DNA of 64,000 nt from Mytilisepta virgata (GCA_028015205.1 CM051521.1:124380614-124444613), one strand, 5' to 3'; shown: positions 1 through 11,694, numbered from the stretch's first letter. Made by a program: numbers and translations. The notes: generated by a model from the sequence alone, not told the origin.

Positions 1-2600
1 CCATCCATAACGATATCCTGTTAAAAATAATAGATGGGGATTCAATGTGTAGGCCTGAGGACGGGGCACAATCTCTAGTTTCATTTTCATTTACACTTAC
101 TACGCACCAAGAATTATTTAATTGTTTTTAATTTTTCAGTTTTCATGTTATTTTATTTCGTTGAATTTGACTTTTTTAATTTGATGTCATAGTATCCAAA
201 AAGTTTGTTTATAACATTCTAAAATTTAAGGATTTGGATCCCCACTTTTTTCTTTCTTTTGCAAACATATGTCAATGACTATTAAAATTTAAAGAAAATA
301 AGTAGAGGATTTTTTTTCTTGCCATGTAAATTAAGTCGCAAAATGATCACCAGTATTAGTTAGTTTAACATCTTTGTCACCAAGTATTTATCAGAGAAAA
401 ATGTCTATGTGCATGCTTGGGAATATTTCATAAAAGACCTGGTGAAGTTATCGTTTTCGTTAAAGGTTTTTGTAAAAATCTGAAAAAAAAATTAAAGTTT
501 TCAACACAAACATTCCAAAATTAGTGTTAAATAGCTTAAATACTAAGTTATCAAGGTATTTTTTTCTTTGCATATATGAAAAGTATCATTAAAAATTGAC
601 CATGCTTTAAAAATTCTGCAAAAAATCAGTATATGAACCTTATAATGTATCGCATTTTCTTAACGTTAATTTGGAAAGAACTTACCAGAATACAGTTAAC
701 AGGTAAAAGCGTCTTTTACTCCAGTTTCGTAATCTTATATAGGAAAACAAGTTACATAACTATTTCCAAAATGTCATAGGACACCGAGGTCAGTATCAAA
801 AGGTTACCCATTGATTCTTAAAATAAATTTGTTACTTTTAAAAGCAAATTACTTTAATGATGACATATTTTTATTACAATTCAAAACCACTACCACACCC
901 AAACGTAAGGATAAGCGAGCACAAAAAGTTTAAAATGACGTAATAATTTCAGTTTTAGAATACCATTTATCTTGTCTCTGTATAAAAACATTTTCACAAT
1001 CATGTATAGATTTTCAAATATGTCATGCAAGTACTGATGTTCCTAACCGGATATTTTGCTCGAGGTATTTTGCACTCTACAAAATGATGTTTATTTTAAT
1101 CACATCGAACACGTTTTCAGGGGTTTTAAATAGTGTTTTCCTTGTATAATTTTTTTTAATTACACGTGTTGTATGCTTAAGTCTTTATAAATGCAGAATT
1201 AAATCCAGTTTCAAAAATTGCCTATAGTTCAAAAGATAATGCAACCTAATGAGATTAAAATTATTCAGTTGTTTGCACCATCGCCATTTTAATTAACTTT
1301 TACAAATAAGCCATCCCACGTATACAGTTATGTGACTTTGTCTACTTGCTCCCCCCCCCCCCCCCTCCCCGAAAGTTAAAAAATGGTATTGGTAGAAGAA
1401 ATGTTATTGCTTTCTTAAAGTCTGAACGTTTAGACCGTCATCAAAGTCTTTTTAAAGTCGATGTCAATTAGTCAGTTTAGCGTCAATGTTTAATATATGT
1501 CGTATATCACCCTTTATAGTATACGACGAACGATGCCTCAAGGCCTCGTGGCCCCTTCCAGCCATTTTTTGCTACTAATCCTCTCCACTGATATTTGGAT
1601 GCACTTTAATTTTTGGTCTCGATTGCAAGAGAAATATTATGAACAAGGAATCAGTAACAGTTGGGACCCAAATTCACATGTATGAGAATTAACAGTACGT
1701 TACAAAATAGCCTTGGTGGCATCATTTGTCACAAAGGGTGGGCCACCTTTTGTGCGCCGAATGGGATATTGTGGTGTGGGAAAATTTTACTTATGAGATG
1801 ACAGGAACAGCAAGGGTCATTCAGTGGTTGTGAAATATTTTTTTAACTTTTGAGCACACAGTGCAAAAACGCCAAAAATTGCACTTTTGGCCTCCAAGGG
1901 CTTCCATAAATCGATCCAACAACACCATTTTAGTCAGTTTTATCTTTTGATAGGAATGTATTATGGGATAAAAGTACACGAAAAAGTTTTATTAATGAAA
2001 TATATTTAAAATTTATTACAAATCCAAAGAATACTTTTAAAAATATCAAAATTAATATTTTATTTAAGAAAGTCAATTGGAAAAATATTTTTTAAAGATA
2101 ATTCAATTCATTTGTCGGAAATACGAGAAAAGACTTACAAATTGAAATAAGAAAAACAGTAATGATTTATGTAAGAAATAAAATAAATTTTGTAAAGTAT
2201 AAGGAATTTGTAAATAGCATGTCTCATTTGTTGAATAAATAGAGTTACATAGATTGAGTTAAGTACAAAGGCTTTCAGTGAATTTAATTAGCAGCTTACA
2301 TTTTTACATATATGTTTATCAAACATTGAGCGTTATATTATTTGTTCTCTTTGTTCATAGGAAATCGCAGGTGGTAAATTAATACTTAGAATGGATTAAA
2401 ACGCCGATGGCTAGCTTAGGGATAATTGGAAAATAATACCTTAATAAATTTGGTAAAATATTTATAGCTGAACCAATGAAGTTATTAATGGGTGGAAACA
2501 TTATAAAATATAAGATTTTTGATTGGTGAAAATTATAGAAGATCTGGAGATCAAGGATTACGTGGTAAAAAGCGTCGTTTTCAAAAAAAGTAATTTCGGC
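1..2600. other. No gene seen
   Basis: AT-rich sequence with a poly-C run at about 1350-1372. The first 85 bp end in 'ctctagtttcat', possibly the worn 3' terminus of a family C element. The open frame at 1497-1685 has no family resemblance. Confidence 0.5.
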
Positions 2601-2601
2601 G

Positions 2602-3663
2602 TCATTCGATCCTTGATTTCTTACAGAACTTCTCGTATATTTTAGGTGAGTAAATTAGTATTTTATTTTATATAATATTTTAGTCTTTAATTTGCTTTTA
2701 ATCATTGAAATTGAAAACAAGCTGCGAAAATATTATTTCACTGTAAAGTTTCTATTTAAATAAGTCACAAAGTCTTTCTCATGTAAATAATTGTAATTAT
2801 AATATATTTTTTATTTGTAAAAGAATGATTTTTTTAGTTTCTTCATATTAACTAATCTTATGAAAGAGAAAAGTATTTATCTGGTTTATGTATTGAAATT
2901 AATATTTATCCGAATCAGAACCAATTTATTTGGCACCGCCAAGCTTTTATATAGGAGAAAACTCCATATCATTGGAAAATGCTTGAAAGTTAATTAAGTC
3001 AAAATAATGAAAGTTTATAGTTATTATGCATCAGAACATAAGAGAATTTTAACCACAGATGTAATGAAAGGTTGTGTAAAGATGAAGAGCAGGTATTTAC
3101 ATGTAACAATTATATTCAGCTATTAATAATATGCAAATAGGCACAACAGTTTGAAGTTTGTATTTTATTCTATTTGACACCGCATAGTTTTAGTAAGTAA
3201 ATATTGAAAACTGACATTGGAAAATAAGAATCATTATATTAATTATTATTATTATTATTATTATTCAAATCAGACAAATATGTCACACATTTTAGAAAAG
3301 ACCTCAGCTTAAGCATTTGACAGTTTGAAATTCACTTTCTTTATTTTAAGTTCATTAAAATAGTTAAACTTCATTAAATTTTACATTTATCTTTTAGAAT
3401 AACAATTTTCATTTGAATGCAAGTAAATAAATTAAAGCGAGTTTGCTCAGAGCTAGGATTCCCCACTTTTCATTAATTATATTGAATTATCCCCTTTTAT
3501 GAATTATTTCCCTTGATTATAAATATGTGGTTTAATAATGATATTGTTTTCAGATATGATACATTGTATTGATTGTTTATTTTGTATGTGTTGTAAATAT
3601 TCATTCGATCCTTGATTTCTTACAAATAAACATAGTATTTACAGAACTTCTCGTATATTTTAG
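2602..3663 (+). repeat. Direct repeat pair about 1 kb apart
   Basis: A 44-bp segment (2602-2645) starting 'tcattcgatccttgatttct' recurs at 3601-3663 with a 19-bp insertion after 'ttcttac'. Copy 1 runs straight into GTGAGT. The approximately 950 bp between them are AT-rich with no recognised coding; the pair could be remnants of the ends of one element. Confidence 0.6.
3234..3266. repeat. (TTA)n microsatellite
   Basis: About ten uninterrupted att/tta trinucleotides in otherwise AT-rich sequence. Confidence 0.9.
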
Positions 3664-3962
3664 AAAACGCAATAATATTCGCATATTAAACAAATGAATG
3701 GGGAAATGGCAGCCATGCATTGCTAGGTATGTGGGGACTTTACTCTGGTCTCCATGGCAACTGGAAGTTCCCACCACCCTCCCCCTCTACAAACCATTCC
3801 ACCCCCATCTTCCCTATCTCTTATTGAATGCACTGGTAAAATTTCATTCACAGACTCTACCTCATTTGCATGTTACAAGCGAAAGTTTGCAAATCTTGAA
3901 AACAGACAATTTCTGAAAATTAATTAAGAGTTGAAAGTTCTAATCAATATATTTTTTAGCAA

Positions 3963-4035
3963 ACAATTCAATTCAATTCAATATTTTATTGGGAAGAGCA
4001 CATAATAGGCGGGATCCAAACAGTGAAATGATACA
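3963..4035 (-). repeat. LINE 3' end with (CAATT)n tail
   Basis: The reverse complement ends '..gctcttcccaataaaatat' plus an ATTGA-type tail. It matches the plus-strand LINE end at 5778-5856 over about 70 bp, including the 'cactgtttggatc' segment, so the two lie in inverted orientation about 1.7 kb apart. Confidence 0.6.
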
Positions 4036-4239
4036 TATAATCTAAACTGTGAGGATCAAGAAATTCTATACTCTGCTGCCAGGTTTTTGCATGATAATAT
4101 GCCATAGTTTCCATACCACCCTATCAGTATTATATTTATTTTGAAAAATATTTGTGTCGCATATGCTACATGTGCTGTATTTATTGTGAACTCTATCAAT
4201 GAATACTCTCTCCCTCTTTTTCTCTTGTATGTTGTATCC

Positions 4240-4453
4240 TTTATACTTATTGCCCTTTTAGGGCCCTTTGATTGGAAATAAAAATGTGATGTAATGTAAT
4301 GTAATGTAATGTAATGTAATGTCATGTCATGTCATGTTATGTTATGTTGCGTACCGTGCGCTGCGCTGCGCTACGCTACGTTACGTTGCGTTACGTTGCG
4401 TTGCGTTACGTTGCGTTGCGTTGCGTTACGTTACGTTACGTTACGTTATGTTA
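4240..4453 (+). repeat. LINE 3' tail expanded into a pentanucleotide array
   Basis: A LINE-like terminus ('gccctttgattggaaataaa') is followed from 4289 by about 33 pentamers. They begin as gtaat repeats, drift through gtcat and gttat, and end in CpG-rich units such as gcgct, acgtt and gcgtt. A similar terminus, on the minus strand, lies at 40876-40960. Confidence 0.7.
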
Positions 4454-4980
4454 TAATTAAAATACAATAAGTTAAACATGTCTCTCAGAGAAATTCACGA
4501 TCATAGAATTTGATCATATTTTCTTTTAAGAATACTCATGAGTAAATGTCTGGACACCTCAGTTCATAAAATGGATTTTTAGTATTTTGAAAGTCTAAAC
4601 GTTAGAATTGTTAGACAATCTTTTGTTGGTTAATTAACCTTATTGAGTCGTCCAAGAAAACATAAAATTTGTAAAGTTGTTTATAAAGGTTATGTCTGTA
4701 TAGATCACAAATGAATCTGAATGGGGAATTTCAAATAGAAAAATTAAAGAATTTAAGGGCTTAGAATAGCTTCCAGTCTCTATTAGAAGTGAATGAGCAC
4801 TTATTCTTAAATTTCTTTGTTTATTTCTTAGTTCTTTTTTAATGCTAATTTTTAGACAGTTTTGTATTTCAAAATTCGTGTAGATTTTACTATAGAAAAT
4901 AAGTTTGCCAGATATGTCCTTTCCTTAATTTTAAATAGTTCTAGGATTCTTTTCTTCTTATAGAAGATTTAAATGATTGT

Positions 4981-5165
4981 TTGGAAATGTTGAGTGATGA
5001 AATTTTCATTGGTTTTGATAATTCTAAAAGGTTTTTTGACCAGGAGTTTTCTTTTTCAGAAAAAGGTTTATCAACTTCAAAAGGTGCTTTGAGGAGACTA
5101 TGCGGACCACCGACTGTTCATCAATACTATTCTGTCGTGAATAATATCCAAACATTTACTTACCC
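4981..5165 (-). pseudogene. Repeat-encoded fragment, copy 1 (unidentified)
   Basis: The minus strand reads 'LLKAPFEVDKPFSEKENSWS' followed by KNLLELSKPMKI. The same peptide in diverged form occurs at 10785-10960 (ILKDAFEVDKLLSAKENSWS, KYLTELSNTMNI). The DNA similarity extends about 170 bp at each site. I do not recognise the family. Two copies with a conserved reading frame suggest a fragment of a mobile-element ORF. Confidence 0.5.
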
Positions 5166-5281
5166 CGTGAACCCCTAAAATATTCCTAAGATTTCTCAAA
5201 TGTTGTCTTTGTCTAGAGACTGAAAATTTGGCTTAAAATCATATATCCATTTTTTTTACCCATATGTGATTATATTGGGAC

Positions 5282-5430
5282 GATCATAGAACTGTATAGC
5301 TTTAGCCAAGATTTAGCTGACAAGTTAGCGTTGTATGGTAGTTTTGACTTAAGTGCAAAATATGTTTTTCTAGCTTTATCGGGAAGATTAGATACTGAAT
5401 CGAGGTCTTTGAACTTTCCTATTTGACATG
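5282..5430 (+). pseudogene. Possible LINE C-terminal fragment
   Basis: The plus strand reads 'LYSFSQDLADKLALYGSFDL' then SAKYVFLALSGRLDTESRSL, open for about 45 codons. It resembles the extreme C-terminus of LINE ORF2 proteins ('LFDKA...L....lls'). It lies 5' of the LINE tails at 5778-5856 and 5940-6040. Weak call. Confidence 0.35.
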
Positions 5431-5777
5431 CGGATTATTTATACATGCATGTATATTACTTATAGTTGCTTAATAAAATGGACTAATAAAATGTCTGTCC
5501 AATGTAAGGTTGTTTTGTACTGTTGACAATTCTATGCTTACTACTGACAAAACTAATTCTTAATAAAATGACGACCTACGTCGCAGTGAATAATAAAGTC
5601 TCCCTTTATACGTTCGGAAACCACCGGCTGTTTTTATCTCCTGTGCTATATAATGGATATTTGTACTTTATTATATAATACTCATTTTCTTTAAAGACAA
5701 TATGATCAAATTCTATGATTTTGAATTTTTCTGAAAGACGTTTTTACTTTATTATATATGTTCATTATATGTATATG

Positions 5778-5856
5778 TATCTATCATTTCACTGTTTGGA
5801 TCACGCCTCAGTCCTATGTGCTCTTTCCAATAAAATATTGAAATTGAAATTGAAAT
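5778..5856 (+). repeat. LINE 3' end with (AAATTG)n tail
   Basis: 'tatgtgctctttccaataaa' is followed by atattg and aaattg repeats. It matches, on the opposite strand, the segments at 3963-4035 and 8804-8870. Confidence 0.65.
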
Positions 5857-5939
5857 ATACAATATCCCGCTAAATAAATCCAGATCAGTTGGGAGCAAAA
5901 CGTCGCCAGACAATTCCACTAGCCCTAGACTTGAACGTA

Positions 5940-6040
5940 TTTATAAGTCTAATAATGTGTTTTATTATAATAAGCCATGAGCCTTAACCATTTATTGTTG
6001 ATGAGTTTGTGCTAATAAAATATTTGTATTTGTATTTGTA
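5940..6040 (+). repeat. LINE-type 3' end with (TTTGTA)n tail
   Basis: 'gtgctaataaaatatttgta' followed by further tttgta repeats is a typical non-LTR 3' terminus with a simple-repeat tail. It is a different subfamily from the aaattg-tailed ends. Confidence 0.5.
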
Positions 6041-6044
6041 TAAT

Positions 6045-7265
6045 TTGGCATGCACAGGAATCAGAAATATAGTATCAATAAACTGAAAACAAGTCAGTTA
6101 TAAAAGGGGGCTGAGCTGAGCTTTATGACATGATAAGTCAAGTCAGTACAATGTCACCATTCGCGTAACGTAATACAAATTCGGACTAACGACCCTTTCG
6201 ACCAATGCCGGGCTAATGACCATTCGGACTAGTGAACATTGGTACCATTGACCCTTTCAAGTGGACGAACGACCTGACACGTTGTGACCCCCCTCCCAAC
6301 TCCCCATTCCATGTAGCGAGATTCATCCCTGTGTTGAATGGTAACTACGCACGACTTTCAGATGAAGAACAGCAGTAAAGGGCATGTTCCCTTGCTTTGA
6401 TCTTTTCCAGGTATGTAATCTGTAAAACCTTCACCTCCAACTTTGGAGAAAAACTAAAAGATCTTTGTATATTTTATATATTAAACTGACAGTGAGATGC
6501 CCTATCGCCGTGATTTAAAGGCAGTTTCAGGAAAAAGTGCACTTAAACCAGGGGCCCACTCGGGTCAAATTTTAAAAATTGTAAGTTTAAGCTTGTGATC
6601 TAAGCTTTTTTCAGTTTTCATTGGGTTTATTGATTAAATTTCTTAATAGAATGATTGAATCATATGTTTTTTATGGGAATAAGGTTTTATATTTTTTACT
6701 ATATGTTAAGTGTCCCAATTACTAACAGGGCATGGGGAGATCACTGTCGATTCCGACAGTACAGTTTTCTAGTTTTTCATTCGATTTGGACAGATTGTTT
6801 TTAAATGGATTCTTTATGAAAAATGTAAAAAAGTTTCTCTAAAAACATTTTTCTGTAAATTATCCAATTTTCGAGATAAAAGAGGGTCAAAGGGACCAAA
6901 ATGAATAATTGCGCGATAGGTAAGGCTATAATTTTTATTTTTTATCTGATTTTATGTTTTTTTTATTAGATAAAAGGTTCAAAAGGACAAAATATTTGTT
7001 TTTTTCTTTCTATCACTTTTCACGAGAGGATAAAGGGACCAATGTAGACATGTAAGTGCATCTAGCACATTAGTAGGCACAGGAAATTATTATGTACAGC
7101 ATATTACTGTCCCAAGCACACTACTGTGTCCACACTCACTTTTAATATACACTCATTCAACTCAGTTTCCATTATCAACATGCTGCAGTCGTATCATGTT
7201 GCGCTTGCGAAGCCCTTTACTCACGGTAGTTTAGTTTCCATCTTTTTATTTTTTTTTATATGGTT
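6045..7265. other. No gene seen; low-complexity intergenic
   Basis: Contains a repetitive 'aacgacc(c)tttcgacc' stretch near 6180-6280, then AT-rich sequence. The phrase 'gtatcatgttgcgcttgcga' at 7190 has a partial counterpart at 16055 ('gtatcatgctgagcttagcg'), suggesting another dispersed repeat. Confidence 0.4.
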
Positions 7266-7269
7266 CCAA

Positions 7270-8401
7270 AATTCTCTAGAATTATTGAGGCTTATTTCAT
7301 CTATTTCTTTTATAATAGAATGAAAAAAAATCCTGTTTAAGTTTATTTCTGAGTTTGTTGAATTCCTTTCTATAGTTAGAGAAGGTGAGTCTTAGTGAAT
7401 TGTTATTTGGATTCTTAGCCAGTCTGTTTGCTAAAGACCGCAGTTCTTTCCTTAATACTAAACCGTCATTTGACATCTACAGTTTTTTTTTTGGTATAGC
7501 TTTTGCTTTTTCATGCTCAGTCGAGTTCTTCCTAAATTTGTCTTAAGTTTAATGGAACTAATCGCAGCCTGTATATAGAAAGATAGTATTGTTTTTTTTC
7601 GACAAGAAAGTCCATATCATTTAAATTATCATCATCCAATAATTTGTTTAAGGTAGAATATCTATCATATTATTTTGTTCTAATAATTAGTCTACAAACA
7701 TATCTTTATTTTGATCTACCATCTAAAGGATCCAGGTATGAACAGTAAATCATTTTCATTATTTCTCTCTTATCTCTATAACATATGGCTTTATGTAAAT
7801 TAAGTACAACAATATACTTTGGAACTCTTGATTTACAGTGTTTATTTTTCTGCATTTGGCACGAGGAGAACGTTTATGCTCTTGTGCATCGTCCTTTGGT
7901 GACTTTCAAGTTGCAATTAGATGCACATCAACTTAAATTAACTCGTGTGATGCAATGAATATTCTTATGTTATACTCTATAGTTACTTGTAATGTCATTT
8001 TAATAATCAATTTGTTTACGTAGTTATCTATTGTAAAACATGCCAGTTGTGGGCCCTTGATTTGGTGAATAAATCTATCCAACTATCTATTCTGCTTGAG
8101 CCTAAAGTGATCTTTATCTAACGTCAACCATGTAGAAAAATTGTTTTGTTTGATTTTCTACAATTCCTTTTTTCAGGCCAGGCTTTGTATAAATTAGCAT
8201 GCCTCCCGATGGTCTTCCTTTTATTTTATTATGTGCAGGTTTTACAATAAATGGGGATGAAAAACCTGGAAGATTCCCTCGAGAGTCGCTTGAAATGCTC
8301 TCAGAAAAACAAACAATATTATATTTACAAGTGGGCGATATAAAAGAATCGTCCTCAAATTTTTCTTGATTCAAACTGTGAATGTTCCGGTATGCAATCA
8401 T
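7270..8401 (-). pseudogene. LINE fragment: AP endonuclease and linker region
   Basis: On the minus strand, 8401-8114 encodes the N-terminal part of an APE-type endonuclease of a non-LTR retrotransposon: 'NIHSLNQEKFEDDSF', 'CKYNIVCFSES' and 'IVKPAHNKIKGRPSGGMLIY'. Further along the same strand (about 7480-7290) is the region between endonuclease and reverse transcriptase, 'RKELRSLANRLAKNPNNNSL' followed by 'SNYRKEFNKLRNKL'. Frameshifts and stops separate the two, so the copy is dead. The EN active-site residues after 'GGMLIY' and the RT are missing. Confidence 0.75.
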
Positions 8402-8803
8402 TCTTTTGAAATATCACAATACACATAATCAAAGAGGGGAATTAACTCAAACCGTAAATTGGAATAAAAATTCTCTGGTTGCCTCCCTTACTTAAGCATG
8501 GTGACAAAACTCTGGAACATTGTTAGGTAAGTGTCAGCACTTATTTGTGATTTGTTTCATTTTATCACAGTGAAATTGTCTCACCATTAGTTTATTTTGT
8601 TTTTGTAAAAATATCACCAGAAAAGGGAGAAAAGTTTTAAGGGGAAGCTGGTCATGAATTTTAAAACACTGAAAAACCCTACAAGTAAGCGGAAAGTTTA
8701 TGAATATTTTCCGGTTAATAAACCCTTTGATCATGATAGATTGTTGAAATATATGAAATATATAAACTCAAAGTTAGTTTGCATGTAAAATATTAAACTA
8801 TTA

Positions 8804-9574
8804 ATTCAGTTCAATTCAGTTCAATATGTTTATTGGAAAGAGCACATAAGAGGCATGATCCAATATATTACATCATGTAAACATAGCATATATTAATAAA
8901 CAAAAAGATAAACAGAATCTAGTATTTTAGGTTATTATAAAGAGTTCGACATGGTTTGAACAGTAAGGTGGTCCCTCTCTTGAAAGGCTTCTTTAATAAA
9001 AAGACAGCTTGTCTTAGTTTTTTCCAAAAATTAGGGTTTATATAAGCATAGACCTGTATTTCATCAACAAGTCCCCTGGTACACTTAATTTAATATTTTC
9101 TATGTCATATTTTCTCCTAATGTTGTTATAATTGGGACACTGGCAGAATGTATTTCGTGCTCTGTTTTATTGGAACAAAATATGCAGAATCTTTCATTGG
9201 TTGTGATTTTAGTTTTCCCAGTCTCGATTGCTAGGGAGTGTGCCCGGTGGAGTGTGCACTTATTGTCAGTTTGATATCTCCCAGTCTCCATGGCTAGGGA
9301 GTGTGCCCGGTGGAGTGTGCAGTTATTGTCAGTTTGATATCTCCCAGTCTCCATGGCTAGGGAGTGTGCGCTTATTGTCATTTTGGTTATATTCTTTCCG
9401 AGTTCTGTTTGAATATTGAAACTTAAATATTCTTGCATAGAAAATTTTGCTATAAAATTTAAGTTTGCCAGATGGTGCTTCTTTTATTTTAGAGAAGTAT
9501 GATTTCATTTTTGATTCATAAAATACCTCTAAACAAGTATATGTGTGTCCAATGGACAATACATGCCCTGCCAA
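8804..9574 (-). pseudogene. LINE 3' portion with C-terminal zinc-knuckle region
   Basis: Minus-strand frames read 'APSGKLKFYSKI', 'QEYLSFNIQTELGKNITKM' and 'ISAHSLAMETGRYQ', then 'ERFCIFCSNKTEHEIH'. This is the conserved C-terminal 'iSaH.L.iE.GRY...eR.C..C....EdEiHF' block of APE-type LINEs. A 63-bp segment (21 codons) is triplicated in frame at 9217-9380, repeating 'AHSLAMETGRYQ'. The 3' end at about 8804-8870 has the tail complement (aattcagttc...) and the terminal region shared with 3963-4035 and 5778-5856. Frameshifts near 9400 mark it as dead. Confidence 0.75.
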
Positions 9575-9950
9575 TGATGTACGTATTTAGTAAATAGAAT
9601 TACATTTGTACTTTGAAGTCCCTAATGATAGGGTGGATGAAATACTATCTCTCAGTACTTCATGAAAAACTACCTTCATCCTGAACCTTTATCTTTATCT
9701 TATATTGAAAATCCATACAGATATTAATAGTCGATGACCCATGACCTCAAGGTCACAGCATCCATTTCTCATCAAAATGCTGCTGTTCATATCACAAGCT
9801 ATCCATGTACAAAGTTTCAGGATGATACCATAATCCTTCATGAAAAAGTACCTTACATCTGAACCTTAACCTCATACGGACGGACGGAAGGACGGACATA
9901 CAGACCGAAGAACTATATGCCGGCCTGCCTTACAGGCATAAAAACGTTTG
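9570..9950 (+). repeat. Dispersed hairpin-ended repeat (family D)
   Basis: Contains 'tgacctcaaggtcacag', two 'ttcatgaaaaa(g/c)taccttcatc'-like units, a short 'acggacggaaggacggac' run and a terminal hairpin (gcctgccttacaggc) followed by 'ataaaaa'. This layout (tandem core, cgga-rich tract, 3' hairpin) resembles the other dispersed families in the window. Confidence 0.5.
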
Positions 9951-9960
9951 ATATATCTAC

Positions 9961-10317
9961 TTATCGTATTTCCCCATGCCTATATCGACCTGCTGAGGCC
10001 TTCACAATTTCCCGTATTTCGGCACTGTGACGTCGTAAAGAGTTGACCCGACCCTAATATGAGCTGACCCGAATATATCAGCGACGTCATAATGTTTGAC
10101 CCAACGTTGACCCGAATATATCAGGAAAACATCCGGTTTTATCGTATTTCCCCATGCCTATATCGACCTGCTGAGGCCTTCACAATTTCCCGTATTTCGG
10201 CACTGTGACGTCGTAAAGAGTTGACCCGCCCCTAATATGAGCTGACCCGAATATATCAGCGACGTCATAATGTTTGACCCAACGTTCACCCGAATATATC
10301 AGGAAAACATCCGGTTA
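9961..10317. repeat. 179-bp direct tandem duplication
   Basis: 'tatcgtatttccccatgcct' at 9962 recurs at 10141, and the two copies differ at only a few positions up to 'catccggtt'. Each holds several 'gacccgaatatatcag' and 'gacgtcataatg' submotifs. Confidence 0.9.
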
Positions 10318-10320
10318 TAG

Positions 10321-10782
10321 GCAGATGGCCGTTGAAAAGTAAGAAATTCCATTAAGATTGCTAGTTAACAATACGATAAATTTATCATCAAGTTTTCTTC
10401 AAACAAATATTGTAAAATATAAGCCGCTCGACACAATATGAAGCTTTTTAGCTCGTTCGCTACGCTCACCCGCCGAAAAAGCTTCACATTGTGTCTCACG
10501 GCTGATATTTTACGATATACGTTTGCAGAAAACCTGATAATATGTACATAGGCAGATGGCCATTGAAAAGTAAGAAATTCCATTAACATTGCTAGTTAAC
10601 AATACGATAATTTTATCATCAAGTTTTCTTCAAACAAATATTGTAAAATATCAGCCGCTCGACACAATATGAAGCTTTTTAGCTCGTTCGCTACGCTCAC
10701 TCGCCGAAAAAACTTCACATTGTGTCTCGCGGCTGATATTTTACGATATACGTTTGCAGAAAACCTGATAATATGTACATAT
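10321..10782. mobile_element. Twin palindromic (fold-back) MITE copies, 231-bp period
   Basis: Two direct copies (10321-10551 and 10552-10782). Each is a near-perfect inverted repeat with arms of about 75 bp: 'gtaaaatat(c/a)agccgctcg' plus 'acacaatatgaagctttt' on the left faces its reverse complement on the right. The loop carries 'agctcgttcgctacgctcac'. No transposase is present, so the elements are non-autonomous. Both copies are intact as hairpins. Confidence 0.8.
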
Positions 10783-10784
10783 AG

Positions 10785-10960
10785 GAATGGGATGTTCATT
10801 GTGTTAGACAGTTCAGTTAAGTATTTTGACCATGAGTTTTCTTTAGCTGAAAGTAGTTTATCAACTTCAAAAGCATCTTTAAGGATATTAAGAGGGCCAC
10901 TCATCTGTTCATCAAAATCACATAGTCGTAAAGAATAATATCCATACATAGGTTTAAAGC
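10785..10960 (-). pseudogene. Repeat-encoded fragment, copy 2 (unidentified)
   Basis: Minus-strand frame with FDEQMSGPLNILKDAFEVDK and SAKENSWSKYLTELSNTMNI, homologous to the segment at 4981-5165. It directly abuts the second palindromic element (10552-10782), which may have inserted beside it. Confidence 0.5.
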
Positions 10961-11263
10961 ATGTCAATGCAAGTGGAAATATTCCAAGTTCGCCTCTAAC
11001 TGCTGAATTAGAGGATTTTCTGTGAACTCCAAGTACTAGTATATCTTTAAGGATAATATTTTGTGTTTTTTATAACCCAAACTCTAGCCCTAACCCTAAC
11101 CGCTTCCTCTTATTCATGGTTTCAAAGTTTGTATAGGTATGGCTAAACAACGAGAAAAAGAAGAAAACAGATTTGTACGTGTAGTTGGGGCAGCTCCAGA
11201 ATTTTTCATATTTATATCATCAGATCACCAGTTAGCTGAGGGGAACAAATTTTGTATCAGTAA

Positions 11264-11676
11264 TAAAATGACTCCAGACTGCACTCCAAAAATGACTCCA
11301 AACTTCACTACAAAAATGACTCCAGACTCCACTCAATGTTTTATATCATTAGTGTTGTTTTGATTGAGCTGTCATCAGTTATTTAACTACAGGATGTGGT
11401 TACAAGCAGGGCTTCCAGTGCGCTGAAATAGGATACTGCTCCTGATATATTAAATATTTGTCGGAATTCACAATGATATCAGTTTACTGAATTTAAATAT
11501 TTTTGTTTATAAATAAATGTAATATAAGATATGAAATCTACTTAACACATCAAAGTAAAAATGAATAAAAGAGGGTAGGTTAATCCAAAACTCCACTCCA
11601 AAAATGACTCCAGACTCCACTCAAAAAATGACTCCAAATTCCATTCCAAAAATGACTCCAGACTATACTCCATGTT
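11264..11676. repeat. 24-bp 'atgactccagactccact' repeats in two clusters
   Basis: Three units at about 11264-11338 and three or four at 11586-11676, separated by about 250 bp of AT-rich sequence. The open frame through the first cluster (KMTPDCTPKMTPNFTT) follows from the 24-bp period and is not convincing as a gene. Confidence 0.75.
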
Positions 11677-11694
11677 TTACAATAATCCCCAAAA

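Noticed and set aside
3698..3916. 72-codon frame starting at ATG 3698
   Set aside because: No domain resemblance; composition is as expected for translated intergenic DNA. An inner GTATGT could be a donor, but nothing supports an exon.
11085..11105. Telomere-like ccctaa repeats
   Set aside because: Only two to three imperfect units, no more than chance in such sequence.
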